The notes under the pieces were generated by a model, which did not search any database, was not told where the DNA came from, and saw only the letters and a program-made list of their open reading frames with translations. From contig JAPEVF010000507.1 of the NCBI GenBank assembly GCA_029747585.1, forward strand, positions 1 through 32,775: a DNA stretch of 32,775 bases, given 5' to 3'. This DNA is from Pleurotus djamor (lineage: Eukaryota; Basidiomycota; Agaricomycetes; Agaricales; Pleurotaceae). Made by a program: the position numbers and the translations under genes. Within the stretch, counting starts at the first letter, position 1; every line of letters begins with the position of its first letter. Below are positions 19,544-30,985 of the stretch, in pieces.

Positions 19544-19899
19544 ATGTCGCGTAAATCAGGACTGCAGAAGGAAGTACTTTCGCTGTACAAACGGTATCTA
19601 ATCATTCCACCTTCATGGTTTACTGTTTCCTAAGCTGAATCGCGTGTAGAGCCCTCCGAATGGCGTCGACGAAGCCTCCCATATCTCGCCCTCGATTCTT
19701 CTTATTCGTTCGGTATACTTTCCGTGAACAGGCCGCCTCCGTATCATCACGNGATGTAGCAGCTATCGAGCATCTTCTGAGGAAGGGGAGACGTCAAATA
19801 GAGGCTTTTGAAGCNGAAGCCGTCAAAGACTGTTGGGTTTCCACAGAAATGAAAGAATGGGGTCGCAAAAATCCCGGATATCTGCCATGGACGAAATGA
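19544..19899 (+). CDS. SDHAF1: Succinate dehydrogenase assembly factor 1 (LYR-motif protein)
   Basis: Two exons, 19544-19593 and 19650-19899; 99 residues. It begins SGLQKEVLSLYKRALR, where LYK-R is the LYR-type motif at residues 14-17. RFFLFVRYTFREQA and AIEHLLRKGRRQIEAF follow, matching SDHAF1/Sdh6. The protein acts in the mitochondrial matrix, bridging the iron-sulfur cluster chaperones to the SdhB subunit of complex II. Two codons contain an N. The intron is 56 nt with donor GTATCT. Start choice: the 19544 ATG supplies the LYR motif, which an ATG inside exon 2 (19660) would lose. Confidence 0.92.
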
Positions 19900-19945
19900 C
19901 ACTNATTACTGTATAATAAGAGGTGGATAGGGATATATAATATGT

Positions 19946-21162
19946 CTAAGGCTTTTTCTTNNTATCCTGAATGGGTCCTCCGAACAAAGACGACTCAGCA
20001 GCGTCGATGCCCTCGGGTGCATCTTTAGCGGCCAATGTTTGCTCAGCCTCCTCCTTTTGCCTCTGGACCCGGCGTTCAGAACGAGTCCGTGGCTTTGAAG
20101 CCGCTTCAACTGGTTGTGCGACAACTTCTAGGGAAGAATCCTTCGTAGTGGTTGGTTCTGTAGTTGACGGCAAGGGAGAGGATGCTTCCACGGTACTAGG
20201 AAGAGGAACAGACTTTTCGAGACTGGAAGTTTGTGCCTCAACTTGAGAGGGTGATGACTCGGATGATTGGGCTGAGCTATCCGTTCCGTCGGGGAGTACA
20301 GAGGTGGCGGCGTCCACGGTCGCGGGCGACTGTCGNCGTCTCCTCTGCTTTCGNAGTTCNCGTCCTTTCCGCCATTCTTGAAGCTGATACTTCAACACCT
20401 TTTCATCTTCTTTCAGACTCTCTACTTCCTCCTTCTCTGCCTCAACCAACTTGACAGCTCCTTCGTACGCGAGACGGCGTTCATTGAGTACATACTTGAT
20501 TCGTGCCATAGTTTTGCGACACTGTNGGAAACCTGGTCAGCCACGCAGTTCAAGTATTGCGAGCGTCGATTTGCATACCAGAGCAGCTTTCTTNGTTGAC
20601 GACCAAGCCGACGGGTTNTGAATACCCATTCGTCTGGCTTCCTCCCGTTGAGACGCGAGAAGATTCCGTTCGCGTAGGACGATGTACCATAGCGTATGTA
20701 GGTCTTGGAAACTCTTTAACCGAAGTTCCCCAGCTTTCCAGGCGCGACCTTTGCAGAAATTATCAGATTCAACAAGTCACCNAGGGACGTGAGACTGAAC
20801 TCACCACTCGGGAAGAGTGCGTCGCCTTCAGGCGGTTCCACGGTGTGGTAGCTAACCTTTCCAAGGTCATCNACCTCTTTGCGGAAGAAAGCATAAAGTC
20901 CNTGATCCTCTTTAACCTGGACNTTATACTTCGCTGGAAGTCTGGGAGCTGGCGTAAGAGAAATGTCCGTCGACGAGTCCTCCGATGGTAAGAGGGCTAT
21001 AGCCTTGTCCTCCGCGACGGGAGATTCGTGACTTGAGGTTTCAGCGACGCGTGCATAAGTCCTGATTCTTGGCTGGATACATCGTATCGACGTCGGAGAG
21101 GTTTTTGGGGAGAACCGAAGCAAGGATAACATGGAGTCCAAGTTTTTAGGCGCTAAACTCAT
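19946..21162 (-). CDS. MRPL4: Mitochondrial large-subunit ribosomal protein uL29m (MRPL47/Mrpl4)
   Basis: Three minus-strand exons: 20805-21162, 20579-20748, 19946-20521; 367 residues. The N-terminal ~60 residues are Arg/Ser-rich like a presequence. The core contains [40 protein letters not shown] and [14 protein letters not shown], the uL29m signature near the mitoribosome exit tunnel. The C-terminal ~130 residues are low-complexity (Ser/Thr/Glu/Pro) and then basic, a longer tail than in yeast. Several codons hold N bases, including near the stop, so the last residues are uncertain. Confidence 0.9.
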
Positions 21163-21320
21163 GAAGTCGGCTCGTAACGCGAAGTCGTGAATAGGAGAGG
21201 TTACCCAGACAGGAGTCGCAGACCATTATTTAATTGCATGCAAGCATTATNGGAAGCTATGAAGATATCGATACAGTTGTTTTGAGTACTTCTTAAGTTA
21301 TTGGAGATTCTAAGTATAGT

Positions 21321-24300
21321 TTAAGAATCCCAGATTGCTCCAAAAGCAGGGATGCCTCTGCTCATCATCCCGTAAACGACCTTACTCGTCAACTTTTGGT
21401 TGGATATAATGCAGACTGCCTCTGCATTGAATTCGCGCACCAAGCGATAGGTCAGTTTGACCATGTCTGGCTTCCCGTGTTTACGAGTGTCTGATGGGGG
21501 TGGTCAGAGAAAGCAGAAACTGAAATTAGGTGCGACCAACCGTAAATAACAGCGTCTGGGGAAGCATTGAGAATGGAGTCCACAAGCTCGTCACCGAAGG
21601 TCTTCCTGACGTCTGGAGAGGTCCATAGAAGGCGGATGGGAACACGTTGCTCGAGGATACATGGTGCGCAAGGACCGATACCGCTTCCAGTCGCGACAAA
21701 CACAACTCTTCGGAAGAGAGGAACAATGCGCAAGACACCACAGGTGGGGATACCTCGCACCCATAGCTCCTTCGGTGGTTCTGCGATTTGTTTGCTGGTC
21801 CAGTCACCGGCTCGAGAAACGACGAGGGAGTAACCCTTTTTACCAGGCTCCGGGACGGTAGCGAAGCCATGCCACTCGAAGAGAGGACTCTCTGAGATAC
21901 GCGTAAACGTTCCTGCAACGGGAGTCACTATGAAGAACAGTAAGTTTGCGTCGAGTTCTTCCGAGAGAAATGCCAAGACAGACCATAGTCAAAGTACAAG
22001 CGCACTGCATGATTCGACAATACAACGGACCGAACGGGAACTTTCCTGAGTCTCACCCATGGTAAAATGATTGAGCCTGCCGTTGTATTGAGTTAGTGAC
22101 TGCCACACGGGTGGAGAGCATCGAGGAATTCTTACCGGTCATTACTACCATGAGCCAGAAAGGAGCACCCGAAACGAGTGCCATTCCGAGGCTTTGACCA
22201 GGTGATCTATAATCGTTCGTCAGAAGAACGACCTGTGGGGACTCGATGTCAATACACTTCATCGACATGCCGGCATCTTCGTAACTGACCTGAGCCCAGA
22301 CAAGCGCAGTGGTGGACCATCCGAGGAACCGATGAGTACGTTCAAAGTTGTCATGTTTGACCACCCGGAAGGGAGGATAGGCGAAGAATATGATCGACAA
22401 GATAAACAGAAGGATCCAATATGTCACTGTAACAGTGGCGATAGAAACCTAGCGGGATGATGGTCAGTTGCATTTAACCGATGTGTTCGCACACTGCAAA
22501 CTCTGGATCACTCACTGTGTCTCCATTGACCAGTTCCTTCGTTGCTTGAGCGGTGAAAAGGAGGAGCCATACAGTACCAGAAATAGCACACCCCGAATGT
22601 AAGCCGCCAATGTGGTAAACCCTGGCGCAAACTCGGCGAATGGCGAGGGGCCAGCTAAAAATAAGAGATCATGGAGATCAGCCCGGGAAGTTGATGTTGA
22701 TGCGGAAGAAATAAGTGCGTACGAAGGTGGTACTGCGCAGAAGACATTGAAGAACGCGTTTATGACGTAGTCTTGCCGCATAAGGATGGTGCAGAACAGG
22801 TTTGCGACGACGATGAGACCGTATTCCTGGGAGTTTGCACCACCTTTGGCCAGCGTGGCGATGAAGATGGCCATGTTCGTGATAAAGACAACCCCGAACA
22901 GACGTCTGTACAAGCTGAAGACTTGATGGCGCAGCAAGCGAACGTATTTGCCTTGAGTCTTTTCGGGGATCTCATCATCTTCGTAACCTGCCCAAGCTAG
23001 TCCTTTCTCAATGGATGAGGTAGATGAACTCGAAACAGATGGCTTGGTTGAGTTGCCATGTGCAAGTACGATATCCAGAGGTTGAGCGTGTTTCTGATAC
23101 ACTGGTGGCGGCGGTGTAAGGAGGGCTTCTTGAGCAAAGAATGCCTTCTCCACAACACCATCTGCCGAGTCCGTCTTTTCCCCATTGTTGATCTTAAGCG
23201 AGACTGGTATGACGGCTTTCGCGGCATCCTCTTCAAGCTCGGCTAGACGGCGAAGAGCGCGTTTATCTGTCTTGTTGTTTCTACATTTCAGGTTAGAGGT
23301 TAGTCACAGAAAGATCTGTCAAAAGTGATTGTACGCACGAGGTAGTTGGGAATTCGTCCATGCTGATGTACTTCGTTGGTACGGCATAATAAGGCTGGAT
23401 CTTAGCAGCAGCAGCTTCTACGTCCTTAATAGCCACCGTTGATGGCGTAAAGAACCCCCATAAGGTGGTCCCGATCAACAATGCGGTGGCATTCTTGACG
23501 CCTGGACAAGTCTGCAACACATCATTAACGTTGGCTTCATTCTGGTGTGCATACGTTGCTAACCTCCATGGCAGCAGAAACGCCATCAAGTTCCACGCGG
23601 AAACCCTAATAGACGTAAATATAGGCATACCTTATGGAAAGGAAAGATCATATCATACCTTGATTTTCACCTGGTCATCAACCCTACCGAGATGTTCCAA
23701 GCTTCCATCGGCACGCCAACGGCTAGAGAGGAATTCAACACGAGGTACCAATCAAAGATGCGAAGGGCATACCCAAGATCCCCGGTGTTGAACATTAGCG
23801 AGCTAATCAAGTCACGTCGCGCTTAGATCCAACATCTCCATGATATGCAAGCCACTTACCCATCATTGACGAAAGGATCATAGCGGTACCTTTCCTCCGT
23901 TTTCTCTGGCAAATTAAGGTATCCTCTAGTGATACCAGCGCCGCCAGCGTACATAAGTCCAGGTTTGCCGATTGGGAGGGGCTCAAGATCGTCGCCTAGG
24001 ATGTAAACATTGTTGTTAGGAGTGGGCTTGCCAATGCTCAGGGGCTCTCCAGCAACGTGTGGATGAACGGTGTTGACTATCGTGATCTAGAACGGTGTTA
24101 AGTTTAAGGCCTTAAGGTGCCATGAGGTCACATCTTACTCACCTCAGTTGGGCCACAGCTATTGTAGAAGTGGGCGGTAGAAGCCCATCCATCCGCGAGG
24201 TCTACAAAAATTGAGGGGACTTTTGCACGAGGAGAGTTACCAACTTACTTTGTGGGCAGACTTCGCCAGCTACTGCAACTGCTTTGATATTGGGGTAGTC

Positions 24301-25286
24301 GGCTGGATTGTGAGGGACCAGCATTGAGGGAGTAGCAATGACGATATCGACGGTCTTCATTACGGCTCTCCATTCTTTGGAGGTCTTTCCCCGTAAGCAA
24401 AGTGTACTCCCATTGGAAAGGCTACCGAGAATTTCCTATGAAAGATTCAGTTCTGGTAGAGGTCATGTGTTGTGGGAGCGGCTTACCCAAGCGGCCATGT
24501 CAAAGGCAATGTTCATCAACTGAGAAACTCGAGCTCCAGGCTTCATCTCGATATTTCCTGGTGACAAACACACGACTAATCGTGGACAATCAGTATTCTG
24601 CCACCGTTGAGACGAACGCTATATTTAGCTCACGGTTGACTACGTTCTTGTGCATAACGTCCACACCCTTCGGGACGCCAGTAGTCCCTTCAGACAAAAG
24701 GTCATTCAAAAGGCCGAATCACGCGAAGAAGTTCAGACCAACCGCTAGTGTACACGATGTACGCGCTGTCTGAACCGTCAGACATATCCACAGGCTTGGC
24801 GCAGTGATCGCAAGCAATTGGGCAGATGGCATCTTCCAGACATATGACTTCGCCCGTGGGGACGCGTGAGAGGAATCTGTTCAGTGTCAATACTACGTCA
24901 GATTTCGAGTCGCGGATGACGTGACTGAGGGTCGAGTCGGCGACGATATTTCCATCGAGGGGAACGTAAGCCGCGCCAGCTTTCAAAGCGGCCATGATGC
25001 CAACGACCATCAGAATAGAGCGCTCGACAAGGAGGCAGACTCGGCTGCCCTTGGTGACACCAAGTTCGCGTAGCCGACGTGCTAAACAGTTTGATCGACG
25101 ATCGAGTTCGGCGTATGTGATGGTCTCCCCGAAATTATCAACAGCGACGAGAGATGGGTGTGAAGCAGCGTGGTGTTCGAAAGCATGATGTACACAAGAA
25201 AACGGGGGACTTTGGACCGCTCCGAAGCCATATTTGTCGAAGAATGCCTGGTCAGAGGGCGATAGTGGTGCTTGGTAAGAACCCAT
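21321..25286 (-). CDS. Adenylation domain fused to membrane ferric-reductase-like module (NRPS-like, no carrier domain)
   Basis: Seventeen minus-strand exons (24743-25286, 24634-24687, 24487-24575, 24249-24435, 24143-24201, 23860-24086, 23773-23802, 23659-23722, 23564-23605, 23339-23511, 22723-23280, 22516-22654, 22290-22448, 22136-22232, 21984-22076, 21541-21927, 21321-21490), all in phase, 1023 residues. Residues 1-500 are a full A domain: YTSGTTGVPKG (A3), FDMAAWE (A4, Asp225), NSCGPTE (A5, 305-311), FNTGDLG (A7), GRVDDQVKIKGFRVE (A8) and NNKTDKR with the catalytic-type Lys493 (A10). A disordered linker (~510-580) follows; no GGxS carrier motif is found there. About seven hydrophobic helices occupy 617-820, with His pairs (YHIGGLH; HDNFERTHRFLGW). 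The C-terminus is FNR-like: EWHGFA (856-861, FAD), RAGDWTS, and ATGSGIGPC (917-925, NAD(P)). It presumably activates an amino or other acid to an adenylate and couples to membrane electron transfer. Substrate and product are unknown. Confidence 0.88.
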
Positions 25287-26496
25287 GACGACGATGGATA
25301 GGATGAGGACAAGGAATGGGGGAGATGNAAAATACAACCTTTTTATAGAGCCTTTCAGCATCGCTAGCGACTTTGCAGAGTGAGAAGTTTATCCGGCATT
25401 TGCGGAATGGCAATTACGCAGAGAGAAGAATCTCAGACTTGAGTATATTGGAGATGGTTGTGGCATCGACATATGCATCACATTTCTAACCGAGAAGCTG
25501 CCGCCTCAAGGCATGAGCCATGGAGGGGGTGGAGTAATAGGTGACCACGAATAGGGAGGGGCCACGGTGACGCATATGGCTCGAGTCTAATGGATTTGGA
25601 GTTGAGAGTGAAAAGAACGGCCGCCATAGCTACGTTTATCCGCTTGAGTAAGCCACATTGGATGTATTTCGCGAGGTCTGCCTGCATTGACGAACGCCGG
25701 ACGTAGAGACGTGATTCGCGTGACGAAAGGTAGGGAAGATGCCATTTAGCGAAGCCAAAGCCAGAGGCGGAACATTAATGGATCAACAGCGAGGAATTGC
25801 ATACACCGCCTGCCAGGATTTAGGGCGAGGGCACGAGGGCGAATGCTGGTCCTGACAAACGGTTTCCATCCAAGGCAGTAGACCTCACACGTAGCAAGGA
25901 GGCGAGTGGGAAGGCGTACCACTAATGCGGAAATGTTTTGAAACCAAGCGGTCCGATGATGTCCTCGTCAATCACCGAAGTACGAAGAGCGCATCGACTG
26001 CATGTGATTAGAGTCGGCATCAGAGCATCTCGGGTGTAATTTACTATTAGGAACTGGCGCACCTTCGAACCACCCTTCAGCCTAGAACTGAGGTATAACG
26101 ACGTCGACACAAAATATGGCGATCCATCAGAGACTCCGATGCTAGGTCTCATGTGGCACTCGCGACGACCACCTGAAGCCAAGCAGGTTGGGATGACGTG
26201 CGTACCGAGGTTAGGAGGGAGGGAAGATGGGAGAAGGGAAACTATCAAGGAGGGCGAGATTCTGGTTATGTAGCAAGTAGAAACGAGGAGCTGGGTGGGG
26301 AGATAAAGAGCTGTGTACGGAAATGTATTAGTACATTGGTTTCTCCGACTGGAGCAGCACGGCGCAGACGACTCGGAGATGCGATGATAAACCGAAAAGC
26401 CTAAAGCGAGATAGCATTATACAAAGACTGTAATACCTAGTATCCGAAAGAGTAAAGTAGTAATAGATAAGAGCAACTAGCGGGTGATGAAGAGAG
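25287..26496. other. 1.2-kb intergenic stretch, no gene seen
   Basis: This lies between the start of the adenylation-reductase gene and the stop of RAD50. Short open frames exist on both strands but none has recognisable motifs or plausible splice continuations. The part next to 25287 should carry the promoter of the fusion gene. I see no repeat or RNA gene. Confidence 0.5.
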
Positions 26497-28768
26497 CTAA
26501 CGGAATCGTTGACGCTCAATGATGGATTTCTGCCGAGGATCTCGTGAAACACGCCTATGAAGATGTGAGCGATGGTCGGCCACGAGAGTGTTGGGGTGGG
26601 GATTTACCAATAATACTCCATAACCTCGCTTTGTCCAAGTTTCCGAAGGAAGTTCTCGTCGTGCGTGATAATGATCAGCTGGAAGTTGGAATGATTCTTC
26701 CGTTCGTTGATAATGCTGAAGGCATCGTCAGTCCTGGGGCAGAAGGTCTCTGAAACATACTCACTCCACTAAACTGGCTGCCAACGCATCGATGTTCTCG
26801 GTATCCAACGCGTTGGTTGGCTCATCCAGGGCCAGTATGCCACAATTTTGTCCGAAAGAGTCCGACAAAGCCAGACGTATGATAATGGAGGCGAGCATCT
26901 TCTGACCAGCCGAGCAGCGACCACGCATGTCCATTTCGACTTGGTCCTTGGTCATGACCACACGATAGTTGTAAGACCGTTTGGATGCACCACCTTCTAC
27001 GTCCGAACAGATTTTGATGCCGTCGATATCTACAAGGATGTAAGAAAGAAGGTCAAATCGCATGGATGTTTAGCCAAGCACCTGTGCCCTGGTAGGTCTT
27101 GTTCCAGAGATGGCGCATGGTATCATTGACTTCTTCCATCTTAAGCCCGTGGTACTTCATAATAGCGCTAAGAAGCGACGTCAGCATAGCAACCACATGG
27201 AATCAACGCAGAAACACACTTGTCGAGAGCCTTAGCATACTTCTCCAAGTCATTGTTCGCCATTTCCGACATCTTGCGATAGATTACACCATGCAGGTCA
27301 CGCAATTGACCAGCAAAAACTCACCTTGACTTGGATGAGTTGGTCGGTATACTTCTTATATATACCCGCATACTCCTTGAGATCGTTCTCCAAGTCCTTC
27401 AGCTGTGCTCGATGAGAGCCAAGCTCGCCATCGATGCGAGAGAACTAAGGAAAGAAAGCTTGGTGATACTGAGGCATTTGGAACGAAAAGGTCATGACTG
27501 ACCTGACTGTGCAAATCGGTTTCCTTCTTTTTGGCTACTTCAAATTTCTCCTGGAAGTTCCTGCGTGCTCTCGCAGCCTCCTCCATGTCGTAGGAGTCAA
27601 TCTCCTTCTGAGCCTCAAGGATGTCGTTCCTAAGTCGTCTAGCGCGAAGGTTCTCTCTGAGATTGGCCACAGAGGCACCGCTCTCATTGATCACCTTGTC
27701 AATACTAGATATCACCGCTCGAGAGTCTTCAATCTGTTGATGGAACTGATCGATGTCTTTGGCGTAGTCATCCACTTTCTGCGTGCATTCGTCCAAGTGA
27801 CGAGCTCGCTTATCCCGAACATAGCTTGATCGATGTAATGAGCAATAGCCAGTTAGCTGCCAGGAACGTGACGTTACCGTTCGATGGCCTTGTTAGTCTG
27901 GGCAAGGGTGTCAGCACTTGCATTGATATCTTGAGCCCGAGCCTGAGCTGCACTGATCCTCGCTTTCAGATCACTCTGCGACTTCTGGTATTCCTGCTCA
28001 AGCAGGTCAATTGGAGTTTGGCCGTCGGCAATCTTTGCTTCCAAGTCCTATGCACTAGCGTAAGATATCAAGAGACTGCGTACGTCGCGAGAAGCTTACC
28101 CTGAGTTTCGCCGTGAGCTCAACGATCTCCTGTCGCATTGTTTGGATACGTTCCTCTAAGGAGGCCTTCTCCTTGGCTCTATTTTCGAGTTCAACTTGAC
28201 GAAGCTGCAGGTTATGAAGATCGCCCTCAACCACTCGACTGAGGTTGAACTGGCGCTCCTTCTCAGTGAGTAATGCTTGCTTCTCTCTGTCATTGGCTCG
28301 GCTAAAGTGAGAAGAAACTACGTTTAGTTAGTGCGCGACAATGAAGGCTGAACAAATATTCACAGGTCGGCTGCAATGCTAGAAATTTCAGCGGATACGT
28401 CGTCGACCGTTTTGGTAGATCCGGTTGCCGAGAGTTCACTTTCAAGAGTCTTGATATCACTCTTGAGACGTTCAATTTCCCTCTGGAGACGAGACGCCGT
28501 ACTGGCGTGTTCTTTGAGGATGCCGATATCTTTGAGGTCACGTTTAATGTCGTTCAGCTTGCTGACAGCCTAAACGAGTGTTGAATGGGCGNGCAGNGCG
28601 GGNAAGGNAGAATTGGTTTACCTCGATNGCACGTTCAAAGAGTTCGTACTTTAACTCGTTCTGACTAAGGGAGTTGTAATGCTCCGAAAAGTCTTGAGGT
28701 ACGTCCACGACGTCGGGTCCCGATTGATTAAGAAGCCAATCTCGATACATCTCACACAAATCCTTCAT
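26497..28768 (-). CDS. RAD50: RAD50, C-terminal half only
   Basis: Minus-strand exons: 28622-~28768, 28364-28569, 28100-28301, 27878-28047, 27503-27824, 27325-27444, 27220-27272, 27082-27167, 26765-27029, 26608-26715, 26497-26554; about 580 residues. It is a long coiled coil followed by the C-terminal ABC-ATPase lobe: [57 protein letters not shown] (signature motif region), [20 protein letters not shown] (Walker B and D loop), [14 protein letters not shown] (H loop). RAD50 pairs with MRE11 and NBS1 in double-strand break processing. The N-terminal lobe with Walker A, the N-terminal coil and the zinc hook are absent: the frame stops at about 28770, where sequence of the divergent CTL gene begins. 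Full RAD50 is about 1300 residues, so more than half is missing. Several N bases lie near 28592-28628. Confidence 0.93.
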
Positions 28769-28790
28769 ACCGCCTCATCAACACTCTCCC
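28740..28790. other. Abrupt boundary between two 5'-truncated divergent genes
   Basis: On the minus strand RAD50 coding runs up to about 28768 and then meets in-frame stops with no good acceptor. On the plus strand, convincing CTL-family coding begins at about 28770 in mid-protein with no start codon that fits the family. Both genes lose their 5' parts at the same place. Confidence 0.75.
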
Positions 28791-30631
28791 TTTCCACTGA
28801 AATATTAACAGACAATCCCTTCTTACTGGCCTTATCCCCCGCAATACTATTGCTCACGCTAGTTATTAGCATCCCATTCATTACACTCATATTCCGTCTC
28901 CTTCTAATAGGGTACGCAACGGTTGGCCCGGTTGAAGGGTCAGCAGAATGGCATGTTCAAGGTTGGGCGAACTGGGGTATTGCCTTTACAGTTTGTGTAT
29001 GGCTTTGGACATGGGGAGTTGCAAGGGGAATCCTCAAGATGACATGTGCGGGAGTCATCGGTGCATGGTACTATGCTGAGTGAGTCTATTCAATATCTTG
29101 GTGTGCTGACCGAGTGTTTATATGTCGCGCAAGTCTCAGTGCACCCCCACCTTCTCCGACGTCAACACACACGATACACGCTGCTCTCATCCGTTCAACT
29201 TCGCCTTCACTGGGGTCCATCGTCCTTGCTGCCCTCATCCTGACTCTCCTTCGCCTGCTTACCTTGATCGCAATCTTCCTGAACAATCTCCCGAGCTACG
29301 CGTCTCGTTTCGTCACCTCAGTGTCTGCGATACTTCCTCCTGCCGTTGGCATCCCCCTGCGAACATTCCTTCTGGGAGCTGGGACCGGCGTGTTGAGAGC
29401 GTCGATGCTGCAGGGGATTGCGTGGTGTATAGGCACGGTCGAAAACATTACCAGTGCTTTCAGTCGTTACGCCTTGATCTACGGAGGCTTGACTGGTGAT
29501 GCGTTCATGGATAGTGCAAGACGAGCTCAGGCTTTGACTCGCAGCGTTGAACAGCAAGCGAGAGTGGGTAGAAGGAAATTTAAGAATGAACGTAAGAGTT
29601 GTTGTCTGTCACTTTCTTTTGACTTTGTAATTAAATTTCTTTGTAGCACCAATGGCGCTTTTGACCATTGCTCCACTCACTCTGACGTTTCCATTCGCTC
29701 TGACGACGTACCTATTCGTCGCACATACCCTCGGTGCACCTGATCAAGCACTTGGTGCTGCTGTGCTGGGTGGAGGCGTTACAGCTCTGGTTGGGATGTT
29801 TTCCGTAGGTTTGGTGGATGATACGTAAGCCTTTTCTTACTTCTTTTCGTTGTACCGACCGTGACATCCTGAGCAGTGTCGATACCCTCTATATTTGCTA
29901 CTGCATTGACAAGGATACTGGTGAACAGCGAAGGAAAGAGGTTTTCTCTGCTGTACGTCTTGTAATTTCCCTCTTCAGTACCCTAAACTAACTCCATCTA
30001 GTTCGAATATGAACCCCAGTCCGAACGTGCTGAAGCCCAGCGTCGTCCCGCCAACCCTCCTCGCCCTCCTCCACAATCTCCGCCCGTCCAGCATCACCGT
30101 CATTCCTCGTATGGTCAAGCCAGACAACCTCTCCCGCAACCTTCTCCTCACTCGCACTCGCCACCTCTGGCTCTGCCGTCGTCACCTTTAATTGAACCCG
30201 TCACTCCCAGAACAGAGCTGACTCCAAAGCCAAATAAAACTTCGGCACCCGTTGATATTGAAGATGACGACGAGGATATTAATCCTTTCGAAGGCAGTGC
30301 CTTGGAGGAAGTTGCGAAGACCGTTCAACCTCGCGTCGCATCACCGCCCTTCCGCGCACAATCCCCCATCCTTCCGACGTTCATGTCGCAGTCACTGACT
30401 CCATCCAGTCCCTCTCACAGTCGGACTCACTCTCGCAACAACTCACTTTCTCGCTCAGTCATCCAATCTCGCGTAGTCTCCAGTGCGGAACTGGATAAGA
30501 AACCCGTCGTTCGGCCGTTCTCACCCGTTTCCTCGCCTCTGGCTGGTTCATCCAGTAAAGGCCCGGAAGCCAGCACCAGGTCGGATAACAGCGAGGGTTC
30601 ACAGTTTTACCCTGGCTCTGGTTTCTTCTGA
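28770..30631 (+). CDS. PNS1: Choline-transporter-like (CTL/PNS1) membrane protein, N-terminus missing
   Basis: Exons: ~28770-29079, 29134-29591, 29647-29824, 29877-29952, 30002-30631. The retained part has several hydrophobic helices: LSPAILLLTLVISIPFITL, NWGIAFTVCVWLWTWGVAR, CAGVIGAWYYAD, SLGSIVLAALILTLLRLLTL, then RYALIYGGLTGDAFMDSARR and VDTLYICYCIDKDTGE. The last two match the conserved YxxIxIxGxxFxxSAR and VDTLFLCxxxD features of the CTL family. A ~200-residue Pro/Ser-rich cytosolic tail follows, with an acidic patch and DINPFEGS. The family includes choline or ethanolamine transporters and yeast Pns1; substrate here is unknown. Typical family members have additional N-terminal sequence, which is absent because the frame runs into the RAD50 boundary. 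An ATG at 28679 is in frame but reads antisense RAD50 codons, so I do not accept it as the natural start. Confidence 0.8.
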
Positions 30632-30985
30632 GTGATACTGTATCGTACTTGCGAGTATGATGAGTCTTGTCCATCCGCTGTTCATTCTGTCATAGATGTT
30701 TTCATGTTAATTAGTTGTCTCAGATCTATCTTGGTCACCCTCTACGCGTATTTGGACTCGCAGGATTGCGTTTTGAGTTATTATACTTATGATCATGTCT
30801 CCTCCGACATTCACTATCCTTTGCGTCGTACACATCTTTCCATTTCACTGTATCTGAATACTTACCTGATTCAATTCTTGTCTTGAAAGTGCGTCCAAGT
30901 TGGAGAGTGCTATGATTCCAGGATATCCTTATTACATTTGGTATGAGGTTACAAGGTTACAACAACAAGGTTTGGTGGCAGGATT
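30632..30985. other. Convergent 3' region, no gene seen
   Basis: 354 bases between two convergent stop codons (CTL-like, plus; RING ligase, minus). The region is AT-rich and should contain both polyadenylation regions. No other feature recognised. Confidence 0.5.

Noticed and set aside
23190..23240. Carrier (PCP) domain after the adenylation domain
   Set aside because: No GGxS-type motif or carrier-like helix pattern occurs between the A10 motif and the membrane part. HIGGLHSG in the membrane region is in a helix context and is not a carrier site.
24338..24773. Plus-strand open frames opposite the adenylation domain
   Set aside because: They are antisense to exons with clear A-domain motifs.
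25922..26248. 108-residue minus-strand open frame in the 25.3-26.5 kb gap
   Set aside because: No motif, no hydrophobic pattern and no plausible splice partners.
28679..28769. ATG at 28679 as the natural start of the CTL protein
   Set aside because: The codons between 28679 and 28769 are antisense to well-conserved RAD50 coding and show no CTL similarity.
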